In this document: positions 1 through 8,967 of the stretch, piece after piece | Numbering within the stretch: position 1 is the first letter of the stretch | Layout: each line of letters starts with the position of its first letter | Source of the DNA: an uncultured Collinsella sp. | GTDB lineage: Bacteria > Actinomycetota > Coriobacteriia > Coriobacteriales > Coriobacteriaceae | Direction of reading: 5' to 3' | NCBI GenBank assembly: GCA_902490405.1 | Contig: CABUDS010000001.1 | Coordinates: 1-64,000, forward strand | Length of the DNA: 64,000 nucleotides | Made by a program: the position numbers and the translations under genes | Notes under the pieces: model-generated | Told to the model about the DNA's origin: nothing | The model's input: only the letters and a program-made list of their open reading frames with translations | Database searches by the model: none

Positions 1-251
1 CTGCGCAAGACGGAAAGCACATTAAGTGCTTTCCTTTGCGTGCGGAACTCGCGACAAACTTAATCCGCGCCAGCCGGCCCCGGAGACCCTCCCTACCGTC
101 ACTATGTTCAACCAGTTTTGCGGGCGTGCGCCGCTGCGCGGCTAGCCCGCGTGCTCCTCGGCGGAATTGATCTGATGGATCTTGTTGGGACTCTGCCTTT
201 GGCTCAAAGAAAAACGGGAGATGCGATCTGCATCCCCCGTTTTTGTCGCGG
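1..251. other. Left-edge intergenic region with hairpin, no gene seen
   Basis: No convincing coding frame is visible. Positions 12-34 form a perfect hairpin, with a 9-bp stem GGAAAGCAC / GTGCTTTCC and a 5-base loop. Positions 120-152 contain a GC-rich inverted repeat (GCGGGC / GCCCGC). I could not match the segment to a riboswitch or a structured RNA. It ends at the terminator at 210-244. Confidence 0.4.
210..244 (-). terminator. Rho-independent terminator, possibly bidirectional
   Basis: The sequence AAAAACGGG, GATGC, a short loop, GCATC and CCCGTTTTT forms a near-perfect stem flanked by A and T runs. It lies 8 bases beyond the stop codon of the minus-strand phosphodiesterase. The symmetric A and T tracts mean it could also stop plus-strand transcripts. 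Confidence 0.75.
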
Positions 252-719
252 TTACTCCAAGTCAATAAATTTGGTGCTCAGGATCTTGCCGTCTTTTACG
301 AGCATTCTGGCCATGGTGGGGCCTCTGGTGCCTCTGGGGTAGCTGGCGCTGCCAGGATTGAGGACCAGGCAGCGGCCTACTTGCGCTTCTTTGGTTACGT
401 GGGTGTGACCGTTGATGGCTACGTCTACGGATCCCACGGGCAGGTCTTCGCGGTAGTGGGCTACGGCGAATTTGAGGCCTTCGTAGGTGAAGATGGCCAG
501 ACGGTCTACATCCGGGCCGTAGTCGCGGTAGTAGTCGTTGTTTCCTAGGACCGCTCGCACGGGGGCGATGGTGCATAGATGCTCGTAATCCATCTCTGAG
601 GTGAGGTCTCCGGCATGGATGATCAGATCTGCGCCCTTGAGCTCGTCCAGAAGCGCGGGCGAAAGATAGCCGTGGGTGTCCGAGATGATGTCGATGCGCT
701 TGGCGCGTGCACTGTTCAT
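252..719 (-). CDS. YfcE/MJ0936-type metallophosphodiesterase
   Basis: This 155-residue protein matches small calcineurin-like phosphodiesterases. The metal-binding signatures are visible: SDTHG near residues 13-17, HAGD near 36-39, GNND near 59-62 and NGHTH near 104-108. Family members hydrolyse phosphodiester substrates with Mn or Mg in the cytoplasm, and the physiological substrate is usually unknown. The ATG at 719 has AGAAGGG just upstream. It is the last gene of a minus-strand run after a LytTR regulator and is followed at once by a terminator. Length and motifs are complete, so it looks functional. A more specific role cannot be given. Confidence 0.85.
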   Translation of the reverse strand: MNSARAKRIDIISDTHGYLSPALLDELKGADLIIHAGDLTSEMDYEHLCTIAPVRAVLGNNDYYRDYGPDVDRLAIFTYEGLKFAVAHYREDLPVGSVDVAINGHTHVTKEAQVGRCLVLNPGSASYPRGTRGPTMARMLVKDGKILSTKFIDLE

Positions 720-806
720 GGGATCCCTTCTGCAAAACCGATTCGACGTATATAAAACCCCACGGCTCCGCAGACAATTGGCCTACAGGGCTGCGGGGCC
801 AGTGCG

Positions 807-1523
807 CTAGAGGCTCAGGGCCTTCTTGAGCGGCACAACGCGGCGGCGCGAGACCGGCACGCGTTCGTCGACGCCCGTAATGCCCAGTTGGATAGCGCCC
901 GAGGGCACCGTCTCGACATCCGTGACGCACGCCAAGTTGACGATATAGCGGCGATGAACGCGAAAGAAGCCAAAGTCGCAAAGCTTGGCCTCGAACTGCG
1001 CCAGCGAAGTCGTCGATAGAAAACGATCATCGATGGTATAGATACAGGAGTAATCGTCCTTGGCCATGATGAAGCGAATGTCATCCACGGGAATGAGGAC
1101 CTTACGGCCGCCCTTTTCCACCGGAATGCGCTCGATGGTGGCTTTGCTGTCCGTGACGGGCTTGGCGTGCTGCATGACCTTCTCGATCGCGCGATCCAGG
1201 CGCGCCTCCTCAACCGGCTTCATGAGGTAATCGACGGCATCTACGTCGAACGCCTCGACGGCATGATCGCTATACGCGGTCACAAACACAATCGCCGGCG
1301 GATTCTTAAGCTTATGCAGTGCCTCGGCAAGCTGCAAACCAGAAGCGCCGGGCATCGAGATATCGAGAAATACGACATCGACGCGGCTTTCCATCAACAT
1401 CTCAATGGCGGAGCGGACGCTCGACGCCTCAGTGATCGTGCCGATCTTGCCCGTCTGCTCGAGCAAGAAGCGAAGTTCCGAACGGGCCGGGGCCTCATCA
1501 TCCACAATCATCGCACGCAGCAT
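807..1523 (-). CDS. LytTR-family response regulator (system 1)
   Basis: This 238-residue regulator has a receiver domain at residues 1-115, with the phospho-acceptor Asp near 54 (VFLDISMPG) and the conserved Lys near 102. A LytTR DNA-binding domain fills roughly 135-236. I chose the ATG at 1523 because GAAAGG lies about 10 bases upstream; the frame extends back to a TTG at 1547 without a clear ribosome site. It lies downstream of the LytS-like kinase at 1596-2939, with which it should form a pair. LytTR proteins bind direct repeats near promoters, often of surface, cell-wall or virulence genes. The targets here are unknown. Confidence 0.9.
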   Translation of the reverse strand: MLRAMIVDDEAPARSELRFLLEQTGKIGTITEASSVRSAIEMLMESRVDVVFLDISMPGASGLQLAEALHKLKNPPAIVFVTAYSDHAVEAFDVDAVDYLMKPVEEARLDRAIEKVMQHAKPVTDSKATIERIPVEKGGRKVLIPVDDIRFIMAKDDYSCIYTIDDRFLSTTSLAQFEAKLCDFGFFRVHRRYIVNLACVTDVETVPSGAIQLGITGVDERVPVSRRRVVPLKKALSL

Positions 1524-1595
1524 AGGGATTAAACCTTTCGTCAACAAACTACGCTGGGCATCTGCCGCTTGGCGTTGAGCCCATAGCCTTTTATT

Positions 1596-2939
1596 TTACT
1601 CTTGAATGTCAAAGATGCTCTCTGACAAATCAAGATGCAGGAGCACTTTGGTGCCCTTGCCCGGCGCCGATTCGACGCGCGTATAAGAGTGCGGTCCATA
1701 AAAGCGATGGATGCGCTCAGAAATATTATGCATGGCCACGCCGGCGCCGCCGCCTTGCGGGGAACTGGCATCGGGGCGGGCGGAGCGATCATCAAACAGC
1801 CTGGCGGCGGTACCCTCATCCATGCCCACGCCATTATCGGCCACGGCAATCAAGATTGCATCCTCGCCGTCTTGGTGAACGGTCACGTCGATCCTCAGGG
1901 CGTCGTCATCGCCCATACCATGACGCACGGCGTTCTCGACAATCGGCTGGATCACGAACGCCGGCACCAGCGTATCTTCCACGTCCTCGGACACATCGAA
2001 CGTCGCAAGCACGCGGTCCTCGCCAAAGCGGGCCTTCTCAAAGGTAAGGTAGCGCTTGGTCTGTGCGACCTCGCGCGAGACCGGAATAAGCGATCCCGAG
2101 TTGTCGAGCGTAGCACGATAGAACGATGAGAACTCACGAAGCAGTTCGCGGGCCCGCAGCGGGTCGGTGCGCGTAAACGATGCAATGGTGTTCAGCGTGT
2201 TGAACAGGAAGTGCGGGTTAATCTGCGCCTGCAGCGCACGCACCTCGGCGCGCGCTGTGAGTTCCTTTTGCACCTCGAGCTCGTGGATGGCGAGCTGCGT
2301 GGACAAGATCTCGGCAAAGCCCGAGGCAAGCGCGTACTGGGTACGGTCGACGGCGCGCGGGGTCTTGTAGTAGAACTTGAGCGTGCCGACGGTACGATCG
2401 CCCACCTTGATGGGGACGATAATGCCGGCGGGGACTTGGTTGTGCGAGCCGTCCGAGCCCACGACATCCACCATACGGTTGAACGATTGCACGATGCCAT
2501 GTTCGATAACGTAGCGTGTGGCAAGCGTGTGGATGGGAGTATCGGGCAGTAGCTTTTCCTCAAACTCGCCCGCGCAGGCAAGCACGTTGTCCTCGTCGGT
2601 GATGGCCACCGTCATGGCGCGCGTCTCGGGCAAAATGCGCTGGCACACCAAACGCGCCGACTCCTGCGTCAGACCGCCCTTAATGTCCTCGAGCATGGCC
2701 GAGGCCACCGAGAGCGTCTCCTCGGTGTACTGAGAGCGCACCGAATCGGGATTGAGCGTCAAAAAGATAAAGATGCACAGAAAGATGCACAGCAGCGCGC
2801 AGGCAATCACCGTGGCGATCGGCTCGATACCGGTCACCAGGGCAAAAATAAAGTACACCAGCACGCAAATGGCGCAGGCAACGGCAATGATGCGAAAGAT
2901 TGATATTGAACTATCGCGCTGGGCGCGGCGGTCGATCAT
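1596..2939 (-). CDS. LytS/YehU-like sensor histidine kinase (system 1)
   Basis: This is a 447-residue membrane kinase. Two hydrophobic segments lie at about 14-36 and 41-62. A GAF-like sensory region follows at about 75-215. The His_kinase box QINPHFLFNT carries the likely phospho-His at 243. A HATPase domain with ENAVRHG and DNGVGM motifs completes it. The ATG overlaps the stop of the upstream glycosyltransferase by 4 bases (ATGA), which implies translational coupling. The partner is the LytTR regulator at 807-1523. A second copy of this architecture lies at 7465-8856. The signal is unknown; the soluble sensory domain suggests a cytoplasmic ligand. Confidence 0.88.
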   Translation of the reverse strand: MIDRRAQRDSSISIFRIIAVACAICVLVYFIFALVTGIEPIATVIACALLCIFLCIFIFLTLNPDSVRSQYTEETLSVASAMLEDIKGGLTQESARLVCQRILPETRAMTVAITDEDNVLACAGEFEEKLLPDTPIHTLATRYVIEHGIVQSFNRMVDVVGSDGSHNQVPAGIIVPIKVGDRTVGTLKFYYKTPRAVDRTQYALASGFAEILSTQLAIHELEVQKELTARAEVRALQAQINPHFLFNTLNTIASFTRTDPLRARELLREFSSFYRATLDNSGSLIPVSREVAQTKRYLTFEKARFGEDRVLATFDVSEDVEDTLVPAFVIQPIVENAVRHGMGDDDALRIDVTVHQDGEDAILIAVADNGVGMDEGTAARLFDDRSARPDASSPQGGGAGVAMHNISERIHRFYGPHSYTRVESAPGKGTKVLLHLDLSESIFDIQE

Positions 2940-4123
2940 TCGGCCCCCTCCAGGATACTGATCAGTTGTGCGTCACGCCAAAGCCCGTCCATGATCTTGG
3001 GCCAAAAGCTCTGGAAACGCAGGTAGCTTGCAGCGTTTTGGCGCGCATAGGCCTTTGCCTCGTCGATACCATGGCGCCAGATGCGCAGGTAGCCTTCATG
3101 CTCGCGGGTAAACACGCTGCGGACCATAGCGGTCTTGCGCACGCGGTCGTCGAGCTCGCGCGAAATCCACGGGCCCGGGTAGGGCATGAGTGATGCCGCC
3201 GTAACGGGAATGAGCTCCTTTTGATGCGCGGCGAACGTCAACTTGGCCCGTTCGTAGTACCAACGGTATACATCCTGCATAAAGCGCGGTGAGCGCTTTT
3301 CGGACTCCGGAGGCAGATGGCGCACGGTCCACTCGTTATCAAACCACACGTCGTAGCCAAACATACGCATGTTAAAGAGGTAATCCAAGTCCTCGCCGCG
3401 GGTGATAAACGGGTCAAAGGCCACACGCGTAAAGGCGCGGGCGTGCAGGGCCATCAGGCCGCCGCACACGTAGTTGGAGCGCGAGATGCGGGTGCCCGAG
3501 AGCGCCTTTTTCATCCAACGGTTGAACTCGATGCGCTTGGTCCACCAACGATGGCAGATGCCCGCCTTGTCCGTGGGAGCCAGCGGCGAGCCGTCGCGAT
3601 CGTAGAAATAGCCGCTCTTGACCAAGATCGGCAAGCCCTGACGCGTCTGCTGCCCCAACGCATAGGTCGCGCGCTTCATAAAGTCGGCGTCGATGACAGT
3701 CTCATCGTCATCCAAAAAGATAACCGCGTCATGCCCCAGCACAGCGGCACAGGCTAGCCCCATGTTGCGGATGGCACCGTAGCCTCGCAGGCTCACGCAC
3801 TCGCCCGAACCCTTGGGCGCGATCTGAGCAACCCGGTCTGCGATGCGCGAGGCCTGGGTGTTGGTGACAACGGTGACCTTGAGCGTGGGATGCGCGTCGA
3901 CAATCTCGTGCACGCGCAGCGACACATCGGCTGTGGCAGAAACAGGACAGACCACCAAAAGGATGATGCGCGGGATGTCGCACACCTGCTCAAGCGAGGC
4001 CAGGCAGCGGTCGAGTTCGGGATTGTCGGCGTTGAGTCGCGTCGAATGGTCATAGGTGCCAGGGGCGTTTGCGCAAGCGTCATCGCCCGCCCAATACGTT
4101 GGAATCACGACCGTGGCGTTCAT
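2936..4123 (-). CDS. Family 2 glycosyltransferase, coupled to system 1
   Basis: This is a 395-residue GT-A fold glycosyltransferase. The N-terminus (MNATVVIPTYW) is typical of family 2, the metal-binding FLDDDE lies near 136-141, and an RGEDLDY motif near 242-248 could supply the catalytic base. No long membrane segment is seen, so it is probably cytoplasmic or peripheral. The ATG at 4123 has GGGAGGG upstream. Its last codons overlap the start of the LytS-like kinase, so enzyme, kinase and regulator form one operon. That suggests a surface glycan made under control of the two-component system. Donor and acceptor are unknown. Confidence 0.82.
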   Translation of the reverse strand: MNATVVIPTYWAGDDACANAPGTYDHSTRLNADNPELDRCLASLEQVCDIPRIILLVVCPVSATADVSLRVHEIVDAHPTLKVTVVTNTQASRIADRVAQIAPKGSGECVSLRGYGAIRNMGLACAAVLGHDAVIFLDDDETVIDADFMKRATYALGQQTRQGLPILVKSGYFYDRDGSPLAPTDKAGICHRWWTKRIEFNRWMKKALSGTRISRSNYVCGGLMALHARAFTRVAFDPFITRGEDLDYLFNMRMFGYDVWFDNEWTVRHLPPESEKRSPRFMQDVYRWYYERAKLTFAAHQKELIPVTAASLMPYPGPWISRELDDRVRKTAMVRSVFTREHEGYLRIWRHGIDEAKAYARQNAASYLRFQSFWPKIMDGLWRDAQLISILEGAE

Positions 4124-4142
4124 GCCTTACCCTCCCTGTAAC

Positions 4143-4180
4143 ACAAAAACGGGACGCCGCCAAACACAGGCGACGCCCCG
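4143..4180 (-). terminator. Rho-independent terminator of the MFS operon
   Basis: On the minus strand an 11-bp stem (GGGGCGTCGCC / GGCGGCGTCCC, two G-U pairs) with a 7-base loop is followed by GTTTTTGTGTT. It lies between the MFS gene and the glycosyltransferase start, so it separates the two transcription units. Confidence 0.85.
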
Positions 4181-4294
4181 CGACCTAGCTGATTCCATCA
4201 TACCCACTTGGACAAATCATTGCTCGCAAGTCGCAATGTTTATTGCGGATAACCCCAAAAGAGTACCGTGGACAGGCACAATAGCCGCTCGCTC

Positions 4295-5554
4295 CTATGC
4301 GGCATGCCCTGCCGCCCGAGTCATGCGGGACAAGCGGACCAGCAGCATAAAGCCAACGACCAGCAGCACACCAATGGAAAGGACGCCCAGCGACGGGTTG
4401 CCGGTCAGCGAGGTGACGACCGACACCAGGAAGGTGCCCATAACGCTTGCATAACGACCAAAGATGTCAAAGAAGCCGTAGTACTCGTTGGACTTTTCCT
4501 TGGGGATAATGCGGCCAAAGTAGCTACGGCTGAGCGCCTGCACGCCGCCCTGGAACAGGCCGACCAAAATGGCAAGCACCCAAAACTCAAAGGCGGTCTT
4601 TAGGAAGAACGCGGCGAACAGCACAATGCCCATGTAGGCGGCGACCGCCACCAGGATCATGTTGAGCGTGCCCACGCGTCCGGCGAGCTTGCCATAGATG
4701 ATGGCGGACGGAAAAGCAACAAACTGCGTGACGAGCAGCGCCAGGACCAGCTGCGTCGAATCGATGCCCAAGGCCGATCCGTAACTGGTGGCCATGGAAA
4801 TGACTGTGTGCACACCGTCGATATAGAAGAAGAACGCGATCATGTAGACCAGCACGGTCTTGTTGTGGGCGATCTCGCGCATGGTGTGTCCGACCTCGGA
4901 GAACACACCGCCCACGATGTGGCCGATGGTGTCCTCGGGACCGCGCTCGCGACCGTACTTTTGCTTATAGGTGCGAATGAGCGGCAGGGTAAAGATGAGC
5001 CACCAGGCACCAGTGATGATAAACGACAGACGCGTTGCCAGCATGGTGGGGACGCCAAGAGCGGGGCCACCCATGATAAGCGCCAAGCAGATGATGAACG
5101 GCACGGTGGAACCGATGTAGCCCCAGGCATAACCCGAGCTGGACACGGCGTCCATGCGCTCGTCGGTGGTAATGTCAGGCAGCATGGCGTCGTAGAACGT
5201 CATAGAAGAGTTAAGGCCGATGGTGCACAGCACGTACACGGTCAAAAATGCCATGGCGGACATTGGGATAGCCTGCGCCAGGCAAAGAACCAGGCCCGTG
5301 AGGAAGAAGCCCAAGAAGAACTTGATCTTGTTGCCGGCGTAATCGGCGAGCGCGCCCAGAATGGGCATGAGCATGGCAATGACCAGCGAGGCAATCGTCT
5401 GAGCGTTGCCCCAAGCGACCACCAGGTCTGCCGAGGAAGCACCGGTATTGATGGCGTTAAAGTAGATGGGCACCACCGAGGTATTGAGCAGCACGAGGGC
5501 CGAGTTTCCCACATCGTACATGACCCAGTTACGCTCGAGCTTGGTGTATTTCAT
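4295..5554 (-). CDS. UMF1/Atg22-like MFS transporter
   Basis: This 419-residue protein has about 12 hydrophobic segments. The opening ERNWVMYDVGNSAL resembles the W-x-x-YD-x-x-NSA signature of the UMF1 (Atg22-like) branch of the major facilitator superfamily. Eukaryotic relatives export amino acids from vacuoles; bacterial substrates are mostly unproven. It follows the zinc phospholipase C-like gene on the same strand after about 100 bases and ends before the terminator at 4143-4180. Co-transcription with the LytTR system 2 genes is plausible but not shown. Family assignment is firm; substrate is not. Confidence 0.8.
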   Translation of the reverse strand: MKYTKLERNWVMYDVGNSALVLLNTSVVPIYFNAINTGASSADLVVAWGNAQTIASLVIAMLMPILGALADYAGNKIKFFLGFFLTGLVLCLAQAIPMSAMAFLTVYVLCTIGLNSSMTFYDAMLPDITTDERMDAVSSSGYAWGYIGSTVPFIICLALIMGGPALGVPTMLATRLSFIITGAWWLIFTLPLIRTYKQKYGRERGPEDTIGHIVGGVFSEVGHTMREIAHNKTVLVYMIAFFFYIDGVHTVISMATSYGSALGIDSTQLVLALLVTQFVAFPSAIIYGKLAGRVGTLNMILVAVAAYMGIVLFAAFFLKTAFEFWVLAILVGLFQGGVQALSRSYFGRIIPKEKSNEYYGFFDIFGRYASVMGTFLVSVVTSLTGNPSLGVLSIGVLLVVGFMLLVRLSRMTRAAGHAA

Positions 5555-5655
5555 GGACAGGGACCCTTCGTATTCGCCCGATATGCAGTTAGTTCATCGT
5601 ACCCCAATTGTCCAGAAGCGCCGGTAAGGATTCGGCAAAGGGGCACGCATGGGCC

Positions 5656-6600
5656 CTACTCCTCGCGGTCGAACTCCTCGTCGGCGCCGAGCACGCGACC
5701 GCTGTAATTGACATGGTTGGTCACGGCTTCCATATCGCCGGTCTCGATAAAGCGGGCAACCGTGCACTCGTAATCGAGCAGCGCGCGGTCAAAGACCTCG
5801 GGGAAGTTCTCGGTCGAGACCTCGTCGGTAAAGGGATTCTTCCATGTCAGATGGCCCAGGTTACCGGTGCGCTCGGGCAGCTCCGTCGTCACGCGATGGG
5901 CAAGGCCGTCGAGCAGCGAGTAGTCGTGCACCAAGCCCTCAACCAGCGAGATCGCGCGCGTCTTTACGGAGCCGGCCGGCTCAATCGCGCGGTAAAGTCG
6001 CTGCATATTGGCAACGGCAGCACCGTACTCCCCCGCCGGAATGTCAATGCCGTACACGCGTCCGGCAACATAGCTCATCAGCACGCCGGCCACGCGATTG
6101 ATGCGATCGGTGGTGACGATCTCGCCCGCCGGCGGGTAATCGTCAACCGTAGCGCCATCGCGTTTAAGCTGCAGCATCAGTACATCCAGGTCGCTCTCGA
6201 TCACGGCATGGACCTGACTGCTCGAATCCTCAAGCTCTGAATCGGACTCCACGATGCCAAACTGTTGCTCATAGACAAAGGGGTGAGCGTTGCGGTCGAG
6301 CACGTAATGAGACAGCAGGCCCAGCGCAAAGGCACGACCCAAGCTGGCGTCGCGCGGCAGCAGATGCGACACGCCATCGCGCAGGCACACGAACTGGCGA
6401 GACATGCGCGACCGATGCATGACCTGCGCCAGCAGCGTGCAGTCGGAAACACGCGGTGTCAGAATGTGAAAGAAAAACGGGTCGGGGCCTTGGTTGCCCA
6501 AGATAAAGGCAATGCGCTCTTCATCGGACGTGATGACGCCCTGCGGAAGACGGTCGATGCTTTCCTCGCCAAACAGATGATGGGTGATAAGCGCGGGCAT
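5656..6600 (-). CDS. Zinc-dependent phospholipase C-like protein
   Basis: This is a 314-residue protein of the Zn_dep_PLPC type. Histidine- and aspartate-rich motifs typical of the fold are visible: THHLFGE near residues 6-12, GNQGPDPFFFH near 40, and GLLSHYVLDRNAHPF near 100-114. The ATG at 6600 has GAAAGGA 6-8 bases upstream; the frame extends back to 6630 without a better site. There is no signal peptide, so a cytoplasmic metal-dependent hydrolase is more likely than a secreted toxin-like lipase. It sits between LytTR system 2 and an MFS gene. The true substrate is unknown and the PLC name is by fold only. Confidence 0.72.
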   Translation of the reverse strand: MPALITHHLFGEESIDRLPQGVITSDEERIAFILGNQGPDPFFFHILTPRVSDCTLLAQVMHRSRMSRQFVCLRDGVSHLLPRDASLGRAFALGLLSHYVLDRNAHPFVYEQQFGIVESDSELEDSSSQVHAVIESDLDVLMLQLKRDGATVDDYPPAGEIVTTDRINRVAGVLMSYVAGRVYGIDIPAGEYGAAVANMQRLYRAIEPAGSVKTRAISLVEGLVHDYSLLDGLAHRVTTELPERTGNLGHLTWKNPFTDEVSTENFPEVFDRALLDYECTVARFIETGDMEAVTNHVNYSGRVLGADEEFDREE

Positions 6601-6692
6601 AATGATCCTTTCGATTTCATTCGATGCCACCCATTATGCCCACCGCGCGCCCATACCAAACCTGCGATGGTAAACGACGACACGCAAGCCTC

Positions 6693-7427
6693 TTACGCAA
6701 GCCCCAGGTGCGACTTGACCTCGGCGGCACGACGACGGGACACCGGCACCGTCGAGCTCACGCGGTCGAGCCTGAGCTCCATCAACCCCGTGGAGCCAAT
6801 CTCAACATTGTGCACGTCTTCCAAATTGACCAGATAGCTGCGATGAACGCGAATAAAGCCCTCGGAGCCCAAGCGACGCTCGAGCGAAGAGATCGACTCA
6901 TTGATCAGGTAGGTTCCCTCGGCGCAGATGGCGTTGCAAAAATCGGCGCGCGCCTCAAAGTAGCAGACGTCTGCGGCGGGAATGAACACCTTTTTGCCCC
7001 CGCGGTCCACCGTCAGACGCAAAGGCTGGCGCGGAGCGTGGATAACACGACGGGCACCCAAGGCTGCCTCGATCTTGTCGAGTGCCTTTGACAGGCGTGC
7101 GTCCTCGACCGGCTTGACGACATAGTCGACCGCATCAAGGTTATAGGCATCGGCCGCATACTCGGCAAATGCCGTCACAAACACCACGACCGGCGGCGTT
7201 TTTAGGTTCTGCAGCGTCTCGGCAAGCTCGATTCCCGAGCGGCCGGGCATCGTGATATCCAAAAACAGCACGTCGGGCTTGTTCGACAGAATCGACTCCA
7301 CGGCCTCGGTGACATTGCCCGCCTCGGCAATCTGTCCCACACGTGCATCCTTTTCCAACAGATAGCGTAGCTCAGCCCTAATTGGAGGCTCGTCATCAAC
7401 CACCAAGATGTTCCAGCCTTCGGACAT
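6693..7427 (-). CDS. LytTR-family response regulator (system 2)
   Basis: This is a 244-residue response regulator. The receiver has its acceptor Asp near 57 (FLDITMPG) and conserved Lys near 105 (VVKPVED). A LytTR DNA-binding domain follows at about 140-240. The ATG at 7427 has GAGGGGAAG upstream. The gene lies 37 bases after the kinase at 7465-8856, so the two form a pair. Sequence similarity to the regulator at 807-1523 is obvious by eye along the whole length, including the shared C-terminal VPVSRRR motif. This suggests an ancestral duplication with divergent targets. Confidence 0.9.
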   Translation of the reverse strand: MSEGWNILVVDDEPPIRAELRYLLEKDARVGQIAEAGNVTEAVESILSNKPDVLFLDITMPGRSGIELAETLQNLKTPPVVVFVTAFAEYAADAYNLDAVDYVVKPVEDARLSKALDKIEAALGARRVIHAPRQPLRLTVDRGGKKVFIPAADVCYFEARADFCNAICAEGTYLINESISSLERRLGSEGFIRVHRSYLVNLEDVHNVEIGSTGLMELRLDRVSSTVPVSRRRAAEVKSHLGLA

Positions 7428-7464
7428 ATGTGCTTCCCCTCTTTTTTCTCAATCCAACCGCGTG

Positions 7465-8856
7465 CTACACCGTCAACGGCGCCGGTTCATGCGGCTCGCC
7501 GTTCAATTCAACGATGACCTGTGTTCCCACGCCTTCCTGGGACTTCACGCGCATGCCGGAATCTTCTCCGTAAAAGAAATGGATGCGCTGAAGCACGTTG
7601 AAGAGCGCCAGGCCGCAACCTCGCTTGATGGATCCGTCGGCGGTAATGCTCTCGGGCTCCTCTCGGCGATGCTGCTCAAACAGATGCGCGCAGACTTCTT
7701 CGCTCATACCGATGCCGTCATCTTCGACGATGATCTCCAAGCCGTCATCGGTCTCAAAAGCCCTAACACGAATAGAAAGCGGCTCGGTCTCGCGCTGCGC
7801 ATGCTTGATGCAGTTTTCGAGCAGCGGCTGCAAGATAAACGGCGGCACCGGGCTGTCGCGCACCTCAAAGTCGATGTCGACCGAAACGCGCAGACGGCCA
7901 TCACCATACCGGGCCTGCATAAGATTGATATAACGGGTGCCCTGTTCCACCTCGTGCTCGAGCGTGGTGAGTGTATCGGAGTCAGAAAGCGTCTGACGAT
8001 AGTAGTTGGAGAAGTCGATCAGCAGCGATCGTGCCTTGTCGGGCTCGGTTCGAACGAGCGACACAATCGTGCTAATGGTATTGAATAGAAAATGCGGGTC
8101 GACCTGCGACTGCAAGGCGCGCAGCTCCACGCGGGCTGTGAGCTCGTCCTGGCGCTCGAGCTCAAAGCTGGCGAGCTGCGTGGAGATGAGATCGGCAAAA
8201 CCCGAGGCCAACGCCGTCTGGCGCATATCGATGCTGCTCAGGCGGGGATAGTACAGCTCGAGCGTACCCACGCAATGCCCGCGCACGGTAAGCGGCGCGA
8301 CAATACCGGCGCGCAGGCGCGGAAAGTAGCCACCTGTCTCGGTCGAGGCATCGCGCGAGAAAACGCTTTGCTCACCGCTGTTGATCACATTGAGCGTGGT
8401 CCGCAGCACCACCGGGGTGCCCGCGGGGCACTTTGCCGAGTCCTCGCCCCAGCTTGCCAACACCTGTTTGCCATCGGTAAAGCAGATGGCAGAGGCGATG
8501 GTCTCGGACAGGATAATTTTAGAGGCGCCCAGGGCCGCTTCGGGCGTAAGGCCGCGCGACGTGTAGGCGAATATTTTTGATGCGATGGCGAGCGTACGGT
8601 CGGTTGCGCTCGATGTGAGGTCGTCGGGGACCACAAAGACATACGAGAAAAAGAAGCACAGCATGACCAGACCGGCAATAACGACAACGCCCGGAACGGG
8701 ATTGGGATTATCGGTTAAATCCCAGATAAGCAGCAGGATAAGCGCCGGAACGACAATACCGAGCAGGATGGCCTGAACCACATGCTGGGCCGTACGAAAG
8801 ACCTTGGTAGAGTTGTAGCTCTTGCCCAGAATCAGCCTGTTTAAATCCACCGTCAT
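7465..8856 (-). CDS. LytS/YehU-like sensor histidine kinase (system 2)
   Basis: This 463-residue kinase has the same plan as the one at 1596-2939. Two N-terminal membrane segments lie at about 29-45 and 56-77, then a GAF-like region, a His_kinase box QVDPHFLFNT with His near 255, and a HATPase domain (ENCIKHA, DDGIGM). The box carries VD where most members have IN, as a conservative variant. It is the first gene of its minus-strand run. The cysteines in the sensory region (for example FTDGK and KCPAG at 126-143) could reflect a redox or metal input, which is speculation. Its partner is the regulator at 6693-7427. Confidence 0.88.
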   Translation of the reverse strand: MTVDLNRLILGKSYNSTKVFRTAQHVVQAILLGIVVPALILLLIWDLTDNPNPVPGVVVIAGLVMLCFFFSYVFVVPDDLTSSATDRTLAIASKIFAYTSRGLTPEAALGASKIILSETIASAICFTDGKQVLASWGEDSAKCPAGTPVVLRTTLNVINSGEQSVFSRDASTETGGYFPRLRAGIVAPLTVRGHCVGTLELYYPRLSSIDMRQTALASGFADLISTQLASFELERQDELTARVELRALQSQVDPHFLFNTISTIVSLVRTEPDKARSLLIDFSNYYRQTLSDSDTLTTLEHEVEQGTRYINLMQARYGDGRLRVSVDIDFEVRDSPVPPFILQPLLENCIKHAQRETEPLSIRVRAFETDDGLEIIVEDDGIGMSEEVCAHLFEQHRREEPESITADGSIKRGCGLALFNVLQRIHFFYGEDSGMRVKSQEGVGTQVIVELNGEPHEPAPLTV

Positions 8857-8880
8857 CCCCTCTTGTCCTTAGCACCCATA

Positions 8881-8910
8881 GCAATAAAGAGGGCCGCAAG
8901 CGACCCTCTC
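8881..8910 (-). terminator. Probable terminator after the amidohydrolase gene
   Basis: On the minus strand GAGGGTCGC and GCGGCCCTC form a 9-bp stem with a very short loop, followed by TTTATTGC. The T run is weak. It lies 58 bases beyond the amidohydrolase stop and just upstream of the system 2 kinase. A neighbouring inverted repeat TTGCATTATGCAA lies at 8914-8926. Confidence 0.5.
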
Positions 8911-8967
8911 CATTGCATTATGCAATCAAAAACTGTGTTTTACATCAAGCCATCGACAAACGGTATC

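Noticed and set aside
60..180. Possible riboswitch (GGAGACC-like) near the left edge
   Set aside because: Only short motif similarity. The conserved core of a cobalamin or other riboswitch is not seen and no gene follows on the plus strand.
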